Positions 1 through 7,935 of a DNA stretch of 64,000 nucleotides are shown piece by piece. Origin of the DNA: M3007 sp041736625 (GTDB lineage Bacteria; Bacteroidota; Bacteroidia; Chitinophagales; Saprospiraceae). The translations under genes and the position numbers were made by a program. Location of the stretch: contig JBGSTG010000125.1 in assembly GCA_041736625.1 (NCBI GenBank), forward strand, positions 1 through 64,000. Reading direction: 5' to 3'. The notes below the pieces were generated by a model. The model was not told the DNA's origin, ran no database searches, and saw only the letters and a list, made by a program, of their open reading frames with translations. Every line of letters starts with the position of its first letter. The first letter of the stretch is position 1.

Positions 1-396
1 GGGCAGCCCCGATTGCTCGAGTTCTTCGCGCACAAAGGCGTAGTCTTCCTCGGAGAGCAGGTCGCGCAGGGTGACGCCGCCCGCCATCATGGACTTGGAG
101 AGCAGGCTCACCTGGGTGCGGAAGTTCATCATCTCCTTCATATCCACCTCAAAAGCGATGTAGTCGCAGGATTCGAGCGCCTGGGCGGTTTGCTCGCTGA
201 GCCGGAAGTCGGCCTTGGGAATGAGGTGAATGGTGCCGAACAGGTACGACGACTTTTTGGCGCCGTTGCCGCTGATTTTCCAGAGCAGCGCCTGTTCGGT
301 CGGCAGCAGTTGGTCCTGGGTGTAGGTTGTTTTTTGGGCGCTCCGGCAGGAGAGCAGGGTCAGCAGCGGTATGAAGCCGATGAGGAGTTTTTTCAT
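1..396 (-). CDS. TraB/GumN-family lipoprotein, partial (C-terminus outside window)
   Basis: The reading frame opens with ATG at 396 and runs off the left edge after 132 codons, so the C-terminal half is missing. The first 20 residues (MKKLLIGFIPLLTLLSCRSA) form a lipoprotein signal with the lipobox Cys at residue 17. Residues 52-60 read LFGTIHLIP, the characteristic GTxH segment of TraB/GumN (PrgY) proteins, which are thought to be membrane-anchored hydrolases whose substrate is mostly unknown. A TACCTTTG -7 box (408 to 401) lies only 4 nt upstream of the ATG, so the message may be leaderless. Family assignment is by motif; a specific function cannot be given. Confidence 0.8.
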   Translation of the reverse strand, partial: MKKLLIGFIPLLTLLSCRSAQKTTYTQDQLLPTEQALLWKISGNGAKKSSYLFGTIHLIPKADFRLSEQTAQALESCDYIAFEVDMKEMMNFRTQVSLLSKSMMAGGVTLRDLLSEEDYAFVREELEQSGLP

Positions 397-400
397 GGGG

Positions 401-408
401 CAAAGGTA
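401..408 (-). promoter_or_regulatory. TAnnTTTG -7 box for the TraB/GumN gene
   Basis: Read on the minus strand this is TACCTTTG, a perfect match to the Bacteroidota -7 consensus. It ends 4 nt before the start codon, so transcription should begin at or next to the ATG. Confidence 0.5.
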
Positions 409-665
409 AGGGTGTGGGCGGAAATGGTGCGTGAAAGGGATGGGGTCTTGTTTCCCGAAGTGGAGATACAAACCTGAATAAACTGAAATGGTTCGCAAAA
501 TGGGTGAAATGGGAAGCACAAGTAGGAACTGAATACGCCTAAATTTACCGGCTTCACCGGCGGTTTAAAAGAAACTGGTGGCAAATTTGGAATTGGATCG
601 GGTATATCAATCACCCCCGATGGCAGCTGCCCTATGCGGAACGCGATGAGGATACGTGAAGAAAA
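409..665. other. Non-coding stretch with possible coding remnant
   Basis: No convincing gene is present. Two short open stretches in different plus frames, about 485-540 (ending EAQVGTEYA-stop) and 524-640 (containing KFTGFTGGLKETGGKFGIGS), have protein-like composition and abut each other. They look like the frameshifted tail of a decayed gene. Support is composition only, so this is a weak call. Confidence 0.2.
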
Positions 666-699
666 AATTCGTCCTACGAGTACACTCGTAGGACGAATT
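666..699. repeat. Palindromic repeat copy A
   Basis: A perfect palindrome with 16-bp arms (AATTCGTCCTACGAGT) around AC. It is one of at least eight related copies in the first 30 kb, lying upstream of the first tandem lipoprotein gene. Confidence 0.9.
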
Positions 700-836
700 C
701 ACCACCATATCGTCCATCAAAAGGTACTGGACGGTTATTGCGTATATTTGGACCCGGTTGATCATGTGCTGTCGCCCGCATATCCTTTCGGCCTTAACGG
801 AATATTACCCAACACTATTCTAAAACCTACCAACCA
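700..836. other. Leader region of first tandem lipoprotein
   Basis: There is no recognisable gene. The last 18 nt before the GTG start (AAAACCTACCAACCA plus GTG, 822-839) recur almost identically upstream of the paralogue at 1276-1293, so the duplication included the translation start region. Confidence 0.4.
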
Positions 837-1202
837 GTGATCTGGCAATTTTTTTTACCATCTGTGTTGTGTGTCTTACTCCTTGCATGTGGCGCTGGGG
901 ATGATGGACGAGGAAGCAATGAGGACACGTATTATGTCGTGATCAATGAACCAGGTCAGGTGCATAAATTTACCGTACCATTAAGTTGTCAAGGTTGGTG
1001 CTGGTCTGAAATAGTCGTTACGGAGAACACGGCCAACGATTCAATTTTGGTATTGCACAAATATTTTGCCGCCGGTCAGACAGGCAGGGTTTACAGTAGT
1101 GAGTGTTACGATTGTTCCTACAAAGTAGGCCAAGCGACGTATGAACCGTATAAAGCAACTTCTGGAAAGGTGGTAATCAGATTTCGACTGTGGCCGGATT
1201 AG
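837..1202 (+). CDS. Small Cys-containing lipoprotein, tandem paralogue 1
   Basis: The protein has 121 residues and starts at GTG; this start is supported because the same context (CCAACCAGTG) precedes the paralogue at 1291. The N-terminus is a lipoprotein signal with LLLAC as lipobox (Cys about residue 18), so the mature protein is probably envelope-anchored. The conserved core shared with the next gene includes PL-C-x3-WC, ENTANDS, AGQTG and ECYDC, giving four invariant cysteines that could form two disulfides, and a C-terminal YKAT-x2-VVI strand. I do not recognise the family. Palindromic repeats flank the gene on both sides (666-699 and 1217-1250). Confidence 0.75.
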   Translation: MIWQFFLPSVLCVLLLACGAGDDGRGSNEDTYYVVINEPGQVHKFTVPLSCQGWCWSEIVVTENTANDSILVLHKYFAAGQTGRVYSSECYDCSYKVGQATYEPYKATSGKVVIRFRLWPD

Positions 1203-1216
1203 TGAAAAAAGGGAAA

Positions 1217-1250
1217 AGTTCGTCCTACGAATATACTCGTAGGACGAACT
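1217..1250. repeat. Palindromic repeat copy B
   Basis: The arms are AGTTCGTCCTACGA and TCGTAGGACGAACT. The outer bases differ from copy A (AG..CT instead of AA..TT) but remain complementary, so the palindrome is kept while the sequence changes. It begins 14 nt after the stop codon of the preceding lipoprotein. Confidence 0.9.
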
Positions 1251-1290
1251 GCATATCGCTTCCTTCTACAATTATAAAACCTACCAACCA

Positions 1291-1653
1291 GTGAATAAAA
1301 CTATTGTGGTTTTGGTCTTTTGTTATCTCACAATTTCTTGTGAGTATTTTCCCTACCAAGGAAAATATGATTATCTTCATACGATTTCCAATCTCGGTGA
1401 TACATCACAGTTTTTGATCCCGTTACAATGTAAAGATTGGTGCTACAGATCGGTTAGCGTAATCCAAAATACGGCAAATGATTCTGTAAGGTTTGGCTCC
1501 TATTATTTTGCTCCAGGCCAAACCGGAAAGTTGTATTCCATGGAATGTTATGATTGTTACATCCAAGGCCAAAGCCCATGGACTTGGACGTATATTCCAT
1601 ACAAGGCAACCGAGGGCAGCGTCGTAATCAAGTTTAGCTTGGCCCCTTATTAA
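1291..1653 (+). CDS. Small Cys-containing lipoprotein, tandem paralogue 2
   Basis: The protein has 120 residues from a GTG start in the same context as its neighbour. Its signal peptide ends with the lipobox-like LTISC (Cys about residue 17). It aligns along its length with the 837-1202 product: F-[TL]-[VI]-PL, WC, NTANDS, PGQTG, ECYDC, YKAT and VVI are shared, including all four core cysteines, while the region behind the signal peptide is divergent. This indicates an old tandem duplication with retention of a disulfide-like framework. Function is unknown. Confidence 0.75.
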   Translation: MNKTIVVLVFCYLTISCEYFPYQGKYDYLHTISNLGDTSQFLIPLQCKDWCYRSVSVIQNTANDSVRFGSYYFAPGQTGKLYSMECYDCYIQGQSPWTWTYIPYKATEGSVVIKFSLAPY

Positions 1654-1668
1654 AGCTTAAAGGGAAAT

Positions 1669-1700
1669 ATTCGTCCTACGAGTACACTCGTAGGACGAAT
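1669..1700. repeat. Palindromic repeat copy C
   Basis: The arms ATTCGTCCTACGAGT / ACTCGTAGGACGAAT surround AC. It starts 15 nt after the stop codon of the preceding gene and ends 33 nt before the next ATG. Confidence 0.9.
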
Positions 1701-1733
1701 TTTACCATTTTTGCCCTCAAAACCGCCCTCCCA

Positions 1734-2153
1734 ATGAAATACATCGCCATCCTGTCGCTTTTTCTCCTCTGCACCGCTGCCTGGACCTGCAAATCAAACC
1801 AGTACACAGCCGAAAACATGCCCGACAAACAGCTCTGTTTCGGCACCGGCGGCGGCTTCGCCGGCAAGGAAAACCGCCACATCCTGCTCGAAAACGGTCA
1901 ACTGTTTTACAGCAAGCTGGAAGGCGCCCCGGAAACCATGCCGGGCATCAAGCCGAAAAAAGCCGCCGATTTGTTCAGCCGGGCCGACACCCTGTTGTCC
2001 GCCAACCGCGTGATGTCGCCCGGCAACACCTACGGATTCCTCGAACTCCGCCAGGGCGATGTGGTGAAGCGCATCGCCTGGGACAATACCGCGCAAGCCA
2101 AAGACCCGGAACTCCAGGCTTTTTACCAGGAGTTGCTCGGACTGGTTAAATGA
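1734..2153 (+). CDS. Hypothetical lipoprotein
   Basis: The product has 139 residues and begins with a lipoprotein-type signal (MKYIAILSLFLLCTAAWTC, Cys at residue 19). The mature part contains a Gly-rich FGTGGGFAGKE segment at about residues 36-46 followed by HILLENGQLFY and a mixed alpha/beta pattern. It has no recognised domain. It probably sits in the outer or inner membrane facing the periplasm. It is separated from the next gene by 60 nt containing a promoter, so it is likely its own unit. Confidence 0.7.
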   Translation: MKYIAILSLFLLCTAAWTCKSNQYTAENMPDKQLCFGTGGGFAGKENRHILLENGQLFYSKLEGAPETMPGIKPKKAADLFSRADTLLSANRVMSPGNTYGFLELRQGDVVKRIAWDNTAQAKDPELQAFYQELLGLVK

Positions 2154-2174
2154 GCCCCTTCCACACCGTTTGCC

Positions 2175-2182
2175 TATCTTTG
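2175..2182 (+). promoter_or_regulatory. TAnnTTTG -7 box for the DPP III-like gene
   Basis: TATCTTTG matches the Bacteroidota -7 consensus and lies 31 nt upstream of the ATG at 2214. I see no clear -33 TTG at the right spacing. Confidence 0.5.
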
Positions 2183-2213
2183 CTCCGCTCTATTCGCTCA
2201 ACCATTTTTGTAC

Positions 2214-4310
2214 ATGAACGCTACCATGCCATTTGTCCAACCCATTCGCGCCGCCGCGCTCCTGGCGGGCGCCCTGCTGATGATCTGGGCCGCCTGCACC
2301 AACGGGCCCGCCACCCCCAAGCCCGTCGCCCAAACGGCTGAACCGGACAAAGTTTTGCTCGACACCTTCGCCGACCTGCAAATCCTGCGCTACGAACTGC
2401 CCGGATGGGACCAGCTCAGCCTGCGCCAGAAAACATTTATTTATTACCTATCCGAAGCGGCCCTGGCCGGGCGCGACATCATCTACGACCAGCACTGCAA
2501 ATACAACCTCGCCGTGCGCAAAACCCTCGAAGCCATCCAGACCACTTACAAAGGCGACCGGAACAGCGCCGACTGGAAAGCGTTCGAAACCTACGCCAAA
2601 CGCGTATGGTTCAGCAACGGCATCCACCACCACTACAGCGAAAGCAAGATCATGCCCGGCTTCTCCGCCGACTATTTTAAAACGCTGGTGGAAAATTCGG
2701 ACGAAAAAGCGCTCCCGCTCCTGCCCAACGAAACGGTCAACTTCCTCATCGCCAAGCTCACCCCCGTCATCACCGACCTTACCGTGCTGCCCAAACGCAC
2801 CAACAAAGACGAGGGTGTGGATGTGGTGCAGGCCTCGGCCGTCAATTTCTACGAAAACATCACCGCCCGTGAGGTCGACGAGTACTACCAGCGCCAACTC
2901 CGCGAAGCCGGCGCCAACCCGCCCATGGTGGGTCTGAATTCCAAGCTCATCAACACCAAAAACACTTTCGTGGAACTGGTATGGCGTGCTGGCCAGGGCA
3001 ATATGTACGGCCTGGCCCTCGAAAAGGTGGTCGAAAACCTCGAAAAAGCCATCCCTTTTGCCGAAAACGACCAGCAGAAAAAAGCCATCGCCCTGCTCAT
3101 CGAATACTACAAAACCGGCGACCTGCGCAAATTCGACGAATACAACATCGCCTGGGTGCAGGACACGGCCAGCACCATCGATTTCATCAACGGGTTTATC
3201 GAGGTGTATCACGACCCCAAGGGGTACAAGGCCGACTGGGAGGCGGTGGTGCAATACAACGATCCGGATGCCACCCAGAAGATGGCGGTGGTCAGCAAAA
3301 ACGCGCAGTACTTCGAAGACAACAGCACCATCCCGCAAGCCTACAAAAAGGCCAGCGTGCAAGGTGTCTCCTACCGTGTGATCAACGTGGCCATGGAAGG
3401 CGGCGATTGTGCGCCCTCCACCCCCATCGGCATCAACCTGCCCAACTCCAACTGGATCCGCAGTCAGTACGGCTCCAAGTCCGTCAGCCTGAACAACATC
3501 GAAGACGCGTACAGCAAGGCCGGCGGGGCGCTGGCCACCCAGGAGTTCGCCCACGACCCCGAAGAGGTGGCGTTCTCCCAAAAATACGGCACCGCCTGCG
3601 GCAAAATGCACACCGCCCTGCACGAGGTCATCGGCCACGCCAGCGGACAGATGAAACCCGGCATGCCCGAACCCAACGTGACCCTCAAACAGTACGCCAG
3701 CACCCTCGAAGAAGCCCGCGCCGACCTGGTGGCCCTCTACTTTATGCCCGACCCCAAACTGGTGGAATGGGGCCTGCTGCCCGATACCCAGGCCTACCGC
3801 GCCGAATACGACTACTACATCCGCAACGGACTCATGCAACAACTGCGCCGCATCCAGCCGGGCGAAAACCTCGAAGAAGACCACATGCGCAACCGGCAGC
3901 TGGTGGCGGCCTGGGCCTTCGAAAAAGGCAAAGCCGACAGCGTCATCGCACGCGTGGAACGCGACGGCAAGACCTACTTCGACATCCGGGACTATGCCAA
4001 ACTGCGCACCCTCTTCGGTGAACTACTGAGCGAGATTCAGCGCATCAAGTCGGAAGGCGACTTCAAAGCCGCCCGCGCACTCGTGGAAAACCATGGCGTG
4101 AAAACCGACGCGGCCCTGTGCAGCCAGGTGCGTACCCGCTACGCCGGACTGCCCACCAAAGCCTACAGCGGTTTCGTGCAGCCCAAACTGGTCGTTGTGA
4201 AAGACAACGCCGGAAACATCACCGATGTAACAGTGGAGGTGGAAACGGACTTTGTGCAACAGATGCTCCGGTACGGGAAGGAGTATGCATTTTTGCCGAT
4301 CTATAATTGA
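2214..4310 (+). CDS. Dipeptidyl-peptidase III-like zinc peptidase (M49), lipoprotein
   Basis: This 698-residue protein carries the M49 hallmark HEVIGH (about residue 470, HExxGH) followed by EEARAD (about 499), supplying the zinc ligands and catalytic Glu of dipeptidyl-peptidase III enzymes, which release dipeptides from peptide N-termini. The N-terminus (MNATMPFVQPIRAAALLAGA, then IWAACTN) is a lipoprotein signal with Cys near residue 27, which suggests an envelope-anchored peptidase rather than the cytosolic eukaryotic form. I chose the ATG at 2214 over an in-frame start two codons upstream because it fits the signal peptide. Length fits the family (about 650-730). Confidence 0.88.
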   Translation: MNATMPFVQPIRAAALLAGALLMIWAACTNGPATPKPVAQTAEPDKVLLDTFADLQILRYELPGWDQLSLRQKTFIYYLSEAALAGRDIIYDQHCKYNLAVRKTLEAIQTTYKGDRNSADWKAFETYAKRVWFSNGIHHHYSESKIMPGFSADYFKTLVENSDEKALPLLPNETVNFLIAKLTPVITDLTVLPKRTNKDEGVDVVQASAVNFYENITAREVDEYYQRQLREAGANPPMVGLNSKLINTKNTFVELVWRAGQGNMYGLALEKVVENLEKAIPFAENDQQKKAIALLIEYYKTGDLRKFDEYNIAWVQDTASTIDFINGFIEVYHDPKGYKADWEAVVQYNDPDATQKMAVVSKNAQYFEDNSTIPQAYKKASVQGVSYRVINVAMEGGDCAPSTPIGINLPNSNWIRSQYGSKSVSLNNIEDAYSKAGGALATQEFAHDPEEVAFSQKYGTACGKMHTALHEVIGHASGQMKPGMPEPNVTLKQYASTLEEARADLVALYFMPDPKLVEWGLLPDTQAYRAEYDYYIRNGLMQQLRRIQPGENLEEDHMRNRQLVAAWAFEKGKADSVIARVERDGKTYFDIRDYAKLRTLFGELLSEIQRIKSEGDFKAARALVENHGVKTDAALCSQVRTRYAGLPTKAYSGFVQPKLVVVKDNAGNITDVTVEVETDFVQQMLRYGKEYAFLPIYN

Positions 4311-4314
4311 TGCC

Positions 4315-4428
4315 ATCCCCCCTCTGCGCCCCTCTGCGCAACCTCCGAGTCCTTTGCGGTTCATTTTAATTTTTTTTAGAAATAAACCGCAGAGGACGCA
4401 GAGGCAGCCCAGAGGTAGCGCAGAGGGG
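4315..4428. repeat. Imperfect long inverted repeat of the CGCAGAGG type
   Basis: The left arm (about 4315-4361) and right arm (about 4385-4428) are imperfect reverse complements built on AACCGCAGAGGACGCAGAGG and AGCGCAGAGGGG, with a T-rich loop between. It begins 5 nt after the peptidase stop codon and may act as a transcription end or RNA hairpin. No protein is encoded. The arms also contain internal CGCAGAGG repetition. Confidence 0.75.
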
Positions 4429-4479
4429 CATAAACCAGACTTGATCATCTTTTTTTTGTAGAAAAAATCAACCTCTTTC

Positions 4480-5046
4480 ATGTCCCTCAACGCCAAAAAG
4501 ATCAGGAATCTCATCGGAGACGACCGGCTCGAAGAAGCGCTGGAAGACATGCTCGGCTATCTGGAACACCGCGATAACGACCACGACCTGTACGACCAGG
4601 CCATCCTCCAAAAAGGGCGCTGGAAAGACTACAAGAAAAAGCTGAACGCTGGCATCGAGGACGACAAAGACCTGAACGGCATCCGCATGGCCTTGTTGAA
4701 CATCCTCCGCGACATCGAAAAACGCGCCCGGGAAGATGTGCCCGTGAACCCTCCCCCTCCACCACAACCTGCCCCGCCGCCACAACAGACCTATGTCGCG
4801 CAGTGCTTTTTCAACGGCGACATGCACCAGTACTTCCTGACCCCGGCCAACCAGATCGTGGCCCTGAACCCGATGACCAACCAGCCCATGGTTGTCGCCG
4901 GCCGGGTTCCATCCGCCGACCCCAACATCGCCTGGGTGTACATGTTCCCCAATGGGCTGTACTACAACATCGATCACAACGGCGCCATTTGGGGGGTAAA
5001 TGCATTTGGGTTTCCGATGCAGATGGGGTATGTGAAGTATTTGTGA
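4480..5046 (+). CDS. EAD11-like effector-associated domain protein with unknown C-terminal domain
   Basis: The 188-residue protein has three parts. Residues 1-80 form a helical domain whose pattern (KIRNLIGDDRLEEALE, ILQKGRWKDYKK, then IRMALLNILRDIE) resembles effector-associated domain 11, a small adaptor domain described in Bacteroidota and other bacterial conflict systems. Residues about 88-104 are a Pro/Gln-rich linker. Residues 105-188 are an aromatic- and Gly-rich domain (QCFFNGDMHQYFLTP, WVYMFPNGLYYNID, then NHNGAIWGV-like) that I do not recognise. No signal peptide is present, so it is cytosolic. No adjacent effector with a matching domain is seen; the convergent operon at 5070-7824 ends 24 bp away. 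Domain assignment is by pattern only. Confidence 0.7.
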   Translation: MSLNAKKIRNLIGDDRLEEALEDMLGYLEHRDNDHDLYDQAILQKGRWKDYKKKLNAGIEDDKDLNGIRMALLNILRDIEKRAREDVPVNPPPPPQPAPPPQQTYVAQCFFNGDMHQYFLTPANQIVALNPMTNQPMVVAGRVPSADPNIAWVYMFPNGLYYNIDHNGAIWGVNAFGFPMQMGYVKYL

Positions 5047-5069
5047 GGGGAGATGAAGGTAACCTAACT

Positions 5070-5678
5070 TTATTTTCTTCCCTTTCTTGGGCTATTTAGA
5101 GGTTGGGGTTTTGAAGCGGGCTTCCTATCAATCGATTGCCAAATATATAGACCTGTAATAAAGAAAAGTGTACCAATGATAATGCCCAATGTCCATATGA
5201 TTTTCCATCGGTTTAACCTTTTTTGTTGTTGAACTAAGGCTATTGTTGAAAACTTGACTTCAGAAAACCTTTTTTGCAACGCTACAACTTCGTCAAGTAG
5301 CTCATCTTGCTCAATCTTGCGCTCTTTCTGAAAAACCAATTCGCGTTCGGTGGCCATCATTAAATCCTCCGTATTTTTGATATAAGCTGCCTGATCAACC
5401 TTGCCTTCTTTCATTGCCACCACATTGTTTAATGTATTGGATAGAAGATTTACGACGCGTAGGGTCGCAGCAGAGCCAATACTCGAATCACGCAGCGCCT
5501 TGAATCGTAAGTTATTGTAATCAATTTGAATAGCATCGACGCTCTTTCGCAGTTCAATATTAGCATGTTCAAAAGCAGAGGTTTCTTCCCTGACTGCATT
5601 AACACAATAAACTACAGCCAGTAAACTTAATACGGTTAAAAACCGGTTCAGATTCTCAGTATTAAGAAGTTCTATCAT
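5070..5678 (-). CDS. Coiled-coil protein with two membrane segments, unknown function
   Basis: The product has 202 residues. A hydrophobic segment at about residues 12-28 (FLTVLSLLAVVYCVNAV) and a second at about 163-185 (IIWTLGIIIGTLFFITGLYI) bracket a long charged helical region likely to form a coiled coil, so both ends probably face the cytosol with the helix outside. The tail is basic (NSPRKGRK). It follows the WG-repeat gene by 27 bp on the same strand and is probably co-transcribed with it. Its codon use is more AT-rich than its neighbours, hinting at recent acquisition. No family is recognised. Confidence 0.7.
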   Translation of the reverse strand: MIELLNTENLNRFLTVLSLLAVVYCVNAVREETSAFEHANIELRKSVDAIQIDYNNLRFKALRDSSIGSAATLRVVNLLSNTLNNVVAMKEGKVDQAAYIKNTEDLMMATERELVFQKERKIEQDELLDEVVALQKRFSEVKFSTIALVQQQKRLNRWKIIWTLGIIIGTLFFITGLYIWQSIDRKPASKPQPLNSPRKGRK

Positions 5679-5705
5679 GACAAAAAGGTTTAGTGTACAT
5701 GTTCC

Positions 5706-6740
5706 TTAAGTTTCAAAGACTTTCAGTTCCTGCCAAATTACTTCCCCCAAATAATTTACATACAACCACCCATCCTCTTTTTCCACACGGGCCAGTTCAT
5801 CCCTAAAGGGGTCCGCTGCGTCAAATACGGGTTTGATCACCCACGAACCCTCCTGGTCGACGTAACCCCACAGCCCTTTCCATTGCACTGGCGCCAGTCC
5901 GCCCGAAAACACACCGGCGTCCTCAAACCGGGGCATGATTTTCAGGTTTCCGGCCATATCAACAAACCCCCAAACCCCGTTGATCTCTACGGGGGCGAGT
6001 CCTTCGCCGAAGTCACCTGCCAGGTCGAATGTGGGTTCTACGGCAATGTGCCCTTGTTGCGACACGTAGCCGTAGCGTCCGTCGCGACAGGCCAGTGCCA
6101 TGCCGTTTGAAAATTGACCCTGGGCGTATCCCTTCACGAACTCGAATTGTGGCGGCACGCATTCGCGCCCTTCCCGGTCGGCCAGTCCCCACAAACCGTT
6201 GCGCCGGATGACGGCCATGTTCCCCTGGAAAGGAAACGCCTCCTCCCAGGTTGGCTCTATGACCCAGTGTCCGGTTTTATCCACAAATCCCCACGAGCGA
6301 TGCTGGGCCGCGGGCGCCCATCCGCCCGAAAATGCGCGGACGCCTTCAAAAACAGGCGCGATCGCGAAGCGGCCTTCCGGGTCGATGAACCCCGCCAGCC
6401 CCTCTATGGAAACAGCGGCCAGGCCCTCCTGGAAATCGCCGGCGGTGTCGAAACGGGCGCTTATGCATTCCTCGCCTTGTTCATCCAGAAAGCCCCAGCG
6501 TTGGACAACCTGCACCCGCAGGCGGTTTTCCGACAACAGGCCTATAAAGCGATACAGCCGTCTGACGGAGAGCCGACCCCGATCGTCGAGCAGCAGCCGT
6601 TGGCCGTTGAACGCCACGCTGGCGAAGCCACCCGAGAAAGGGCCTGCCTCCAGGAATTGAGGTTTGATGACCACCTCTCCCCGTCGGTTCATGTAGCCGT
6701 AGTACCCTTGGCGCCGAACGATATACAGGGGTTCATGCAT
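5706..6740 (-). CDS. WG-repeat protein
   Basis: The 344-residue protein consists almost entirely of WG (KWG) beta repeats of about 22-45 residues, each with a G-[FLY]-[VM]-[DN] turn and a following V-I-P-x-F/W-x-A strand. These repeats build beta-sheet scaffolds thought to mediate protein interactions. The ATG at 6740 is preferred over an in-frame TTG at 6755, because it leaves a 4-bp gap to the paaE-like stop codon and avoids overlap. No signal peptide is present. It is the middle gene of a three-gene operon with the reductase upstream and the coiled-coil membrane protein downstream. Its role is unknown. Confidence 0.85.
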   Translation of the reverse strand: MHEPLYIVRRQGYYGYMNRRGEVVIKPQFLEAGPFSGGFASVAFNGQRLLLDDRGRLSVRRLYRFIGLLSENRLRVQVVQRWGFLDEQGEECISARFDTAGDFQEGLAAVSIEGLAGFIDPEGRFAIAPVFEGVRAFSGGWAPAAQHRSWGFVDKTGHWVIEPTWEEAFPFQGNMAVIRRNGLWGLADREGRECVPPQFEFVKGYAQGQFSNGMALACRDGRYGYVSQQGHIAVEPTFDLAGDFGEGLAPVEINGVWGFVDMAGNLKIMPRFEDAGVFSGGLAPVQWKGLWGYVDQEGSWVIKPVFDAADPFRDELARVEKEDGWLYVNYLGEVIWQELKVFET

Positions 6741-6744
6741 GGCG

Positions 6745-7824
6745 TCAGTGGTCAAAGCTCACCACCAGTTTTTTGCTTTTGGGGTGTGCCTGGCAGGTCA
6801 GGATGAAGCCGGCAGCCACCTCATCGGGGTCGAGGGCGTAGCACACCTCCATTTCGGCCTCGCCTTCGAGCACCCTGGCCTTGCAGGTGCTGCATACGCC
6901 GCCCTTGCAGGAAAACGGCAGGTCGGCGCCGGCGCGCATGGCTGCGTCGAGGATGGTGCTGCCGTCGGAGGGCAGATTGAAGTCGAACTGCATACCGTCC
7001 TGATGCACCGTAATGGAGGCGTCGAAAGCGTCGGTAACAATGCCCGGAGCTGTCGGGTCGATCTTGCGTTTGGCCTGGCCGGGGGTGCTGAACAGTTCAA
7101 AGTGAATACGCTTGGGGTCGGTGCCCTGCGCTTCGAGCGCGTCTTTCACCTCAAAGATCATGTCCTCGGGGCCGCACAGGAAAAAGGCATCCACGTCTTT
7201 GGGGTCGAACAGCCGGTTGCAGTAGGCCCGGCACTTGTCGCCGCCCAGGCGACCGAAGAACAGGTCGCTGCCCAGCGATTCGCGGCTGAACACGTGGTGC
7301 ACAATGAGCCTTTGGGGGTGCAGGTTTTTGAGTTCTTCGAGTTGTTCGCGGAAGATGACGTGGTCGAAACCGCGATTGCCGTAAAACAGCATAAACTGGC
7401 TCTGCGGCTCTGTCACCAGCGTGGTCTTCAGGATGCTCAGCACCGGTGTGATGCCGCTGCCGGCGGCGAAGGCCACATATAAACGCTTGCTCCCGGGTTC
7501 CAGCGGCGTAAAAAAACGGCCTTGGGGCGGCATGACCTCCAGCGTGTCGCCCGCTTTCAGGTGCGTGTTCGCGTAGGTGCTGAACACGCCGCCGATCACC
7601 TTTTTGATGGCCACCCGCAGGTCGTTCTCGTGTACGCCGGTGCAGATGGAGTACGAGCGGCGCACCTCCTCGCCGTCGATTACGGTGCGCAGGGTGAGGT
7701 ATTGCCCCTGGGTGAAGCGAAAGGTATCCCGAAGGTCCTGCGGTATTTCAAACGATACGGAAACGGTGTCCGGTGTTTCGCGGCGCACTTCGCGCACGCG
7801 CAAAGAGTGGAAATGGGTCGACAT
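6745..7824 (-). CDS. PaaE-like ferredoxin-NAD(P)H reductase with C-terminal 2Fe-2S domain
   Basis: The 359-residue protein has the layout of PaaE, the reductase of phenylacetyl-CoA epoxidase. It has an FAD domain (about 1-105, with RSYSIC for flavin binding), an NAD(P)H domain (about 106-240, with GSGITPVLSI and FLCGPEDMI) and a plant-type ferredoxin domain (about 270-359, C-x4-C-x2-C in CKGGVCSTC and a later Cys in LTCQ). It passes electrons from NAD(P)H to a di-iron oxygenase. No paaABCD genes are nearby, so the partner could be another oxygenase or desaturase. It heads an operon with the WG-repeat gene. Confidence 0.88.
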   Translation of the reverse strand: MSTHFHSLRVREVRRETPDTVSVSFEIPQDLRDTFRFTQGQYLTLRTVIDGEEVRRSYSICTGVHENDLRVAIKKVIGGVFSTYANTHLKAGDTLEVMPPQGRFFTPLEPGSKRLYVAFAAGSGITPVLSILKTTLVTEPQSQFMLFYGNRGFDHVIFREQLEELKNLHPQRLIVHHVFSRESLGSDLFFGRLGGDKCRAYCNRLFDPKDVDAFFLCGPEDMIFEVKDALEAQGTDPKRIHFELFSTPGQAKRKIDPTAPGIVTDAFDASITVHQDGMQFDFNLPSDGSTILDAAMRAGADLPFSCKGGVCSTCKARVLEGEAEMEVCYALDPDEVAAGFILTCQAHPKSKKLVVSFDH

Positions 7825-7829
7825 GGGGG

Positions 7830-7837
7830 CAAAGATA
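7830..7837 (-). promoter_or_regulatory. TAnnTTTG -7 box for the PaaE-like operon
   Basis: Read on the minus strand this is TATCTTTG, ending 5 nt before the ATG at 7824. The message is therefore expected to be leaderless or nearly so. Confidence 0.5.
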
Positions 7838-7861
7838 AGCGTTGGATTTGTCCTGTGGGTT

Positions 7862-7917
7862 TAGTCGTAGGACGAAATATGGCGAACTCCTCTTGCGAGT
7901 AAACTCGTTGCACGAAT
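7862..7917. repeat. Palindromic repeat copy D, degenerate
   Basis: A right half (TAGTCGTAGGACGAA, 7862-7876) is followed by a decayed copy (GCGAGTAAACTCGT core, to 7917). The arms have point changes, so this looks like one old copy plus a fragment. It lies between the start of the PaaE-like gene and the end of the cargo gene at 7936. Confidence 0.65.
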
Positions 7918-7935
7918 GCCCCCGATTCTAAAAAC

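Noticed and set aside
634..840. 68-codon frame upstream of the first small lipoprotein
   Set aside because: It runs through the palindromic repeat and into the next gene's start, with no recognisable protein features.
2448..3884. 478-codon frame antisense to the DPP III-like gene
   Set aside because: It has Val/Gly/Phe-rich shadow composition without domains; the sense gene has HExxGH and EEARAD.
6745..7824. Phenylacetate degradation operon
   Set aside because: Only a PaaE-like reductase is present; no paaABCD, paaG or paaK genes are in the window.
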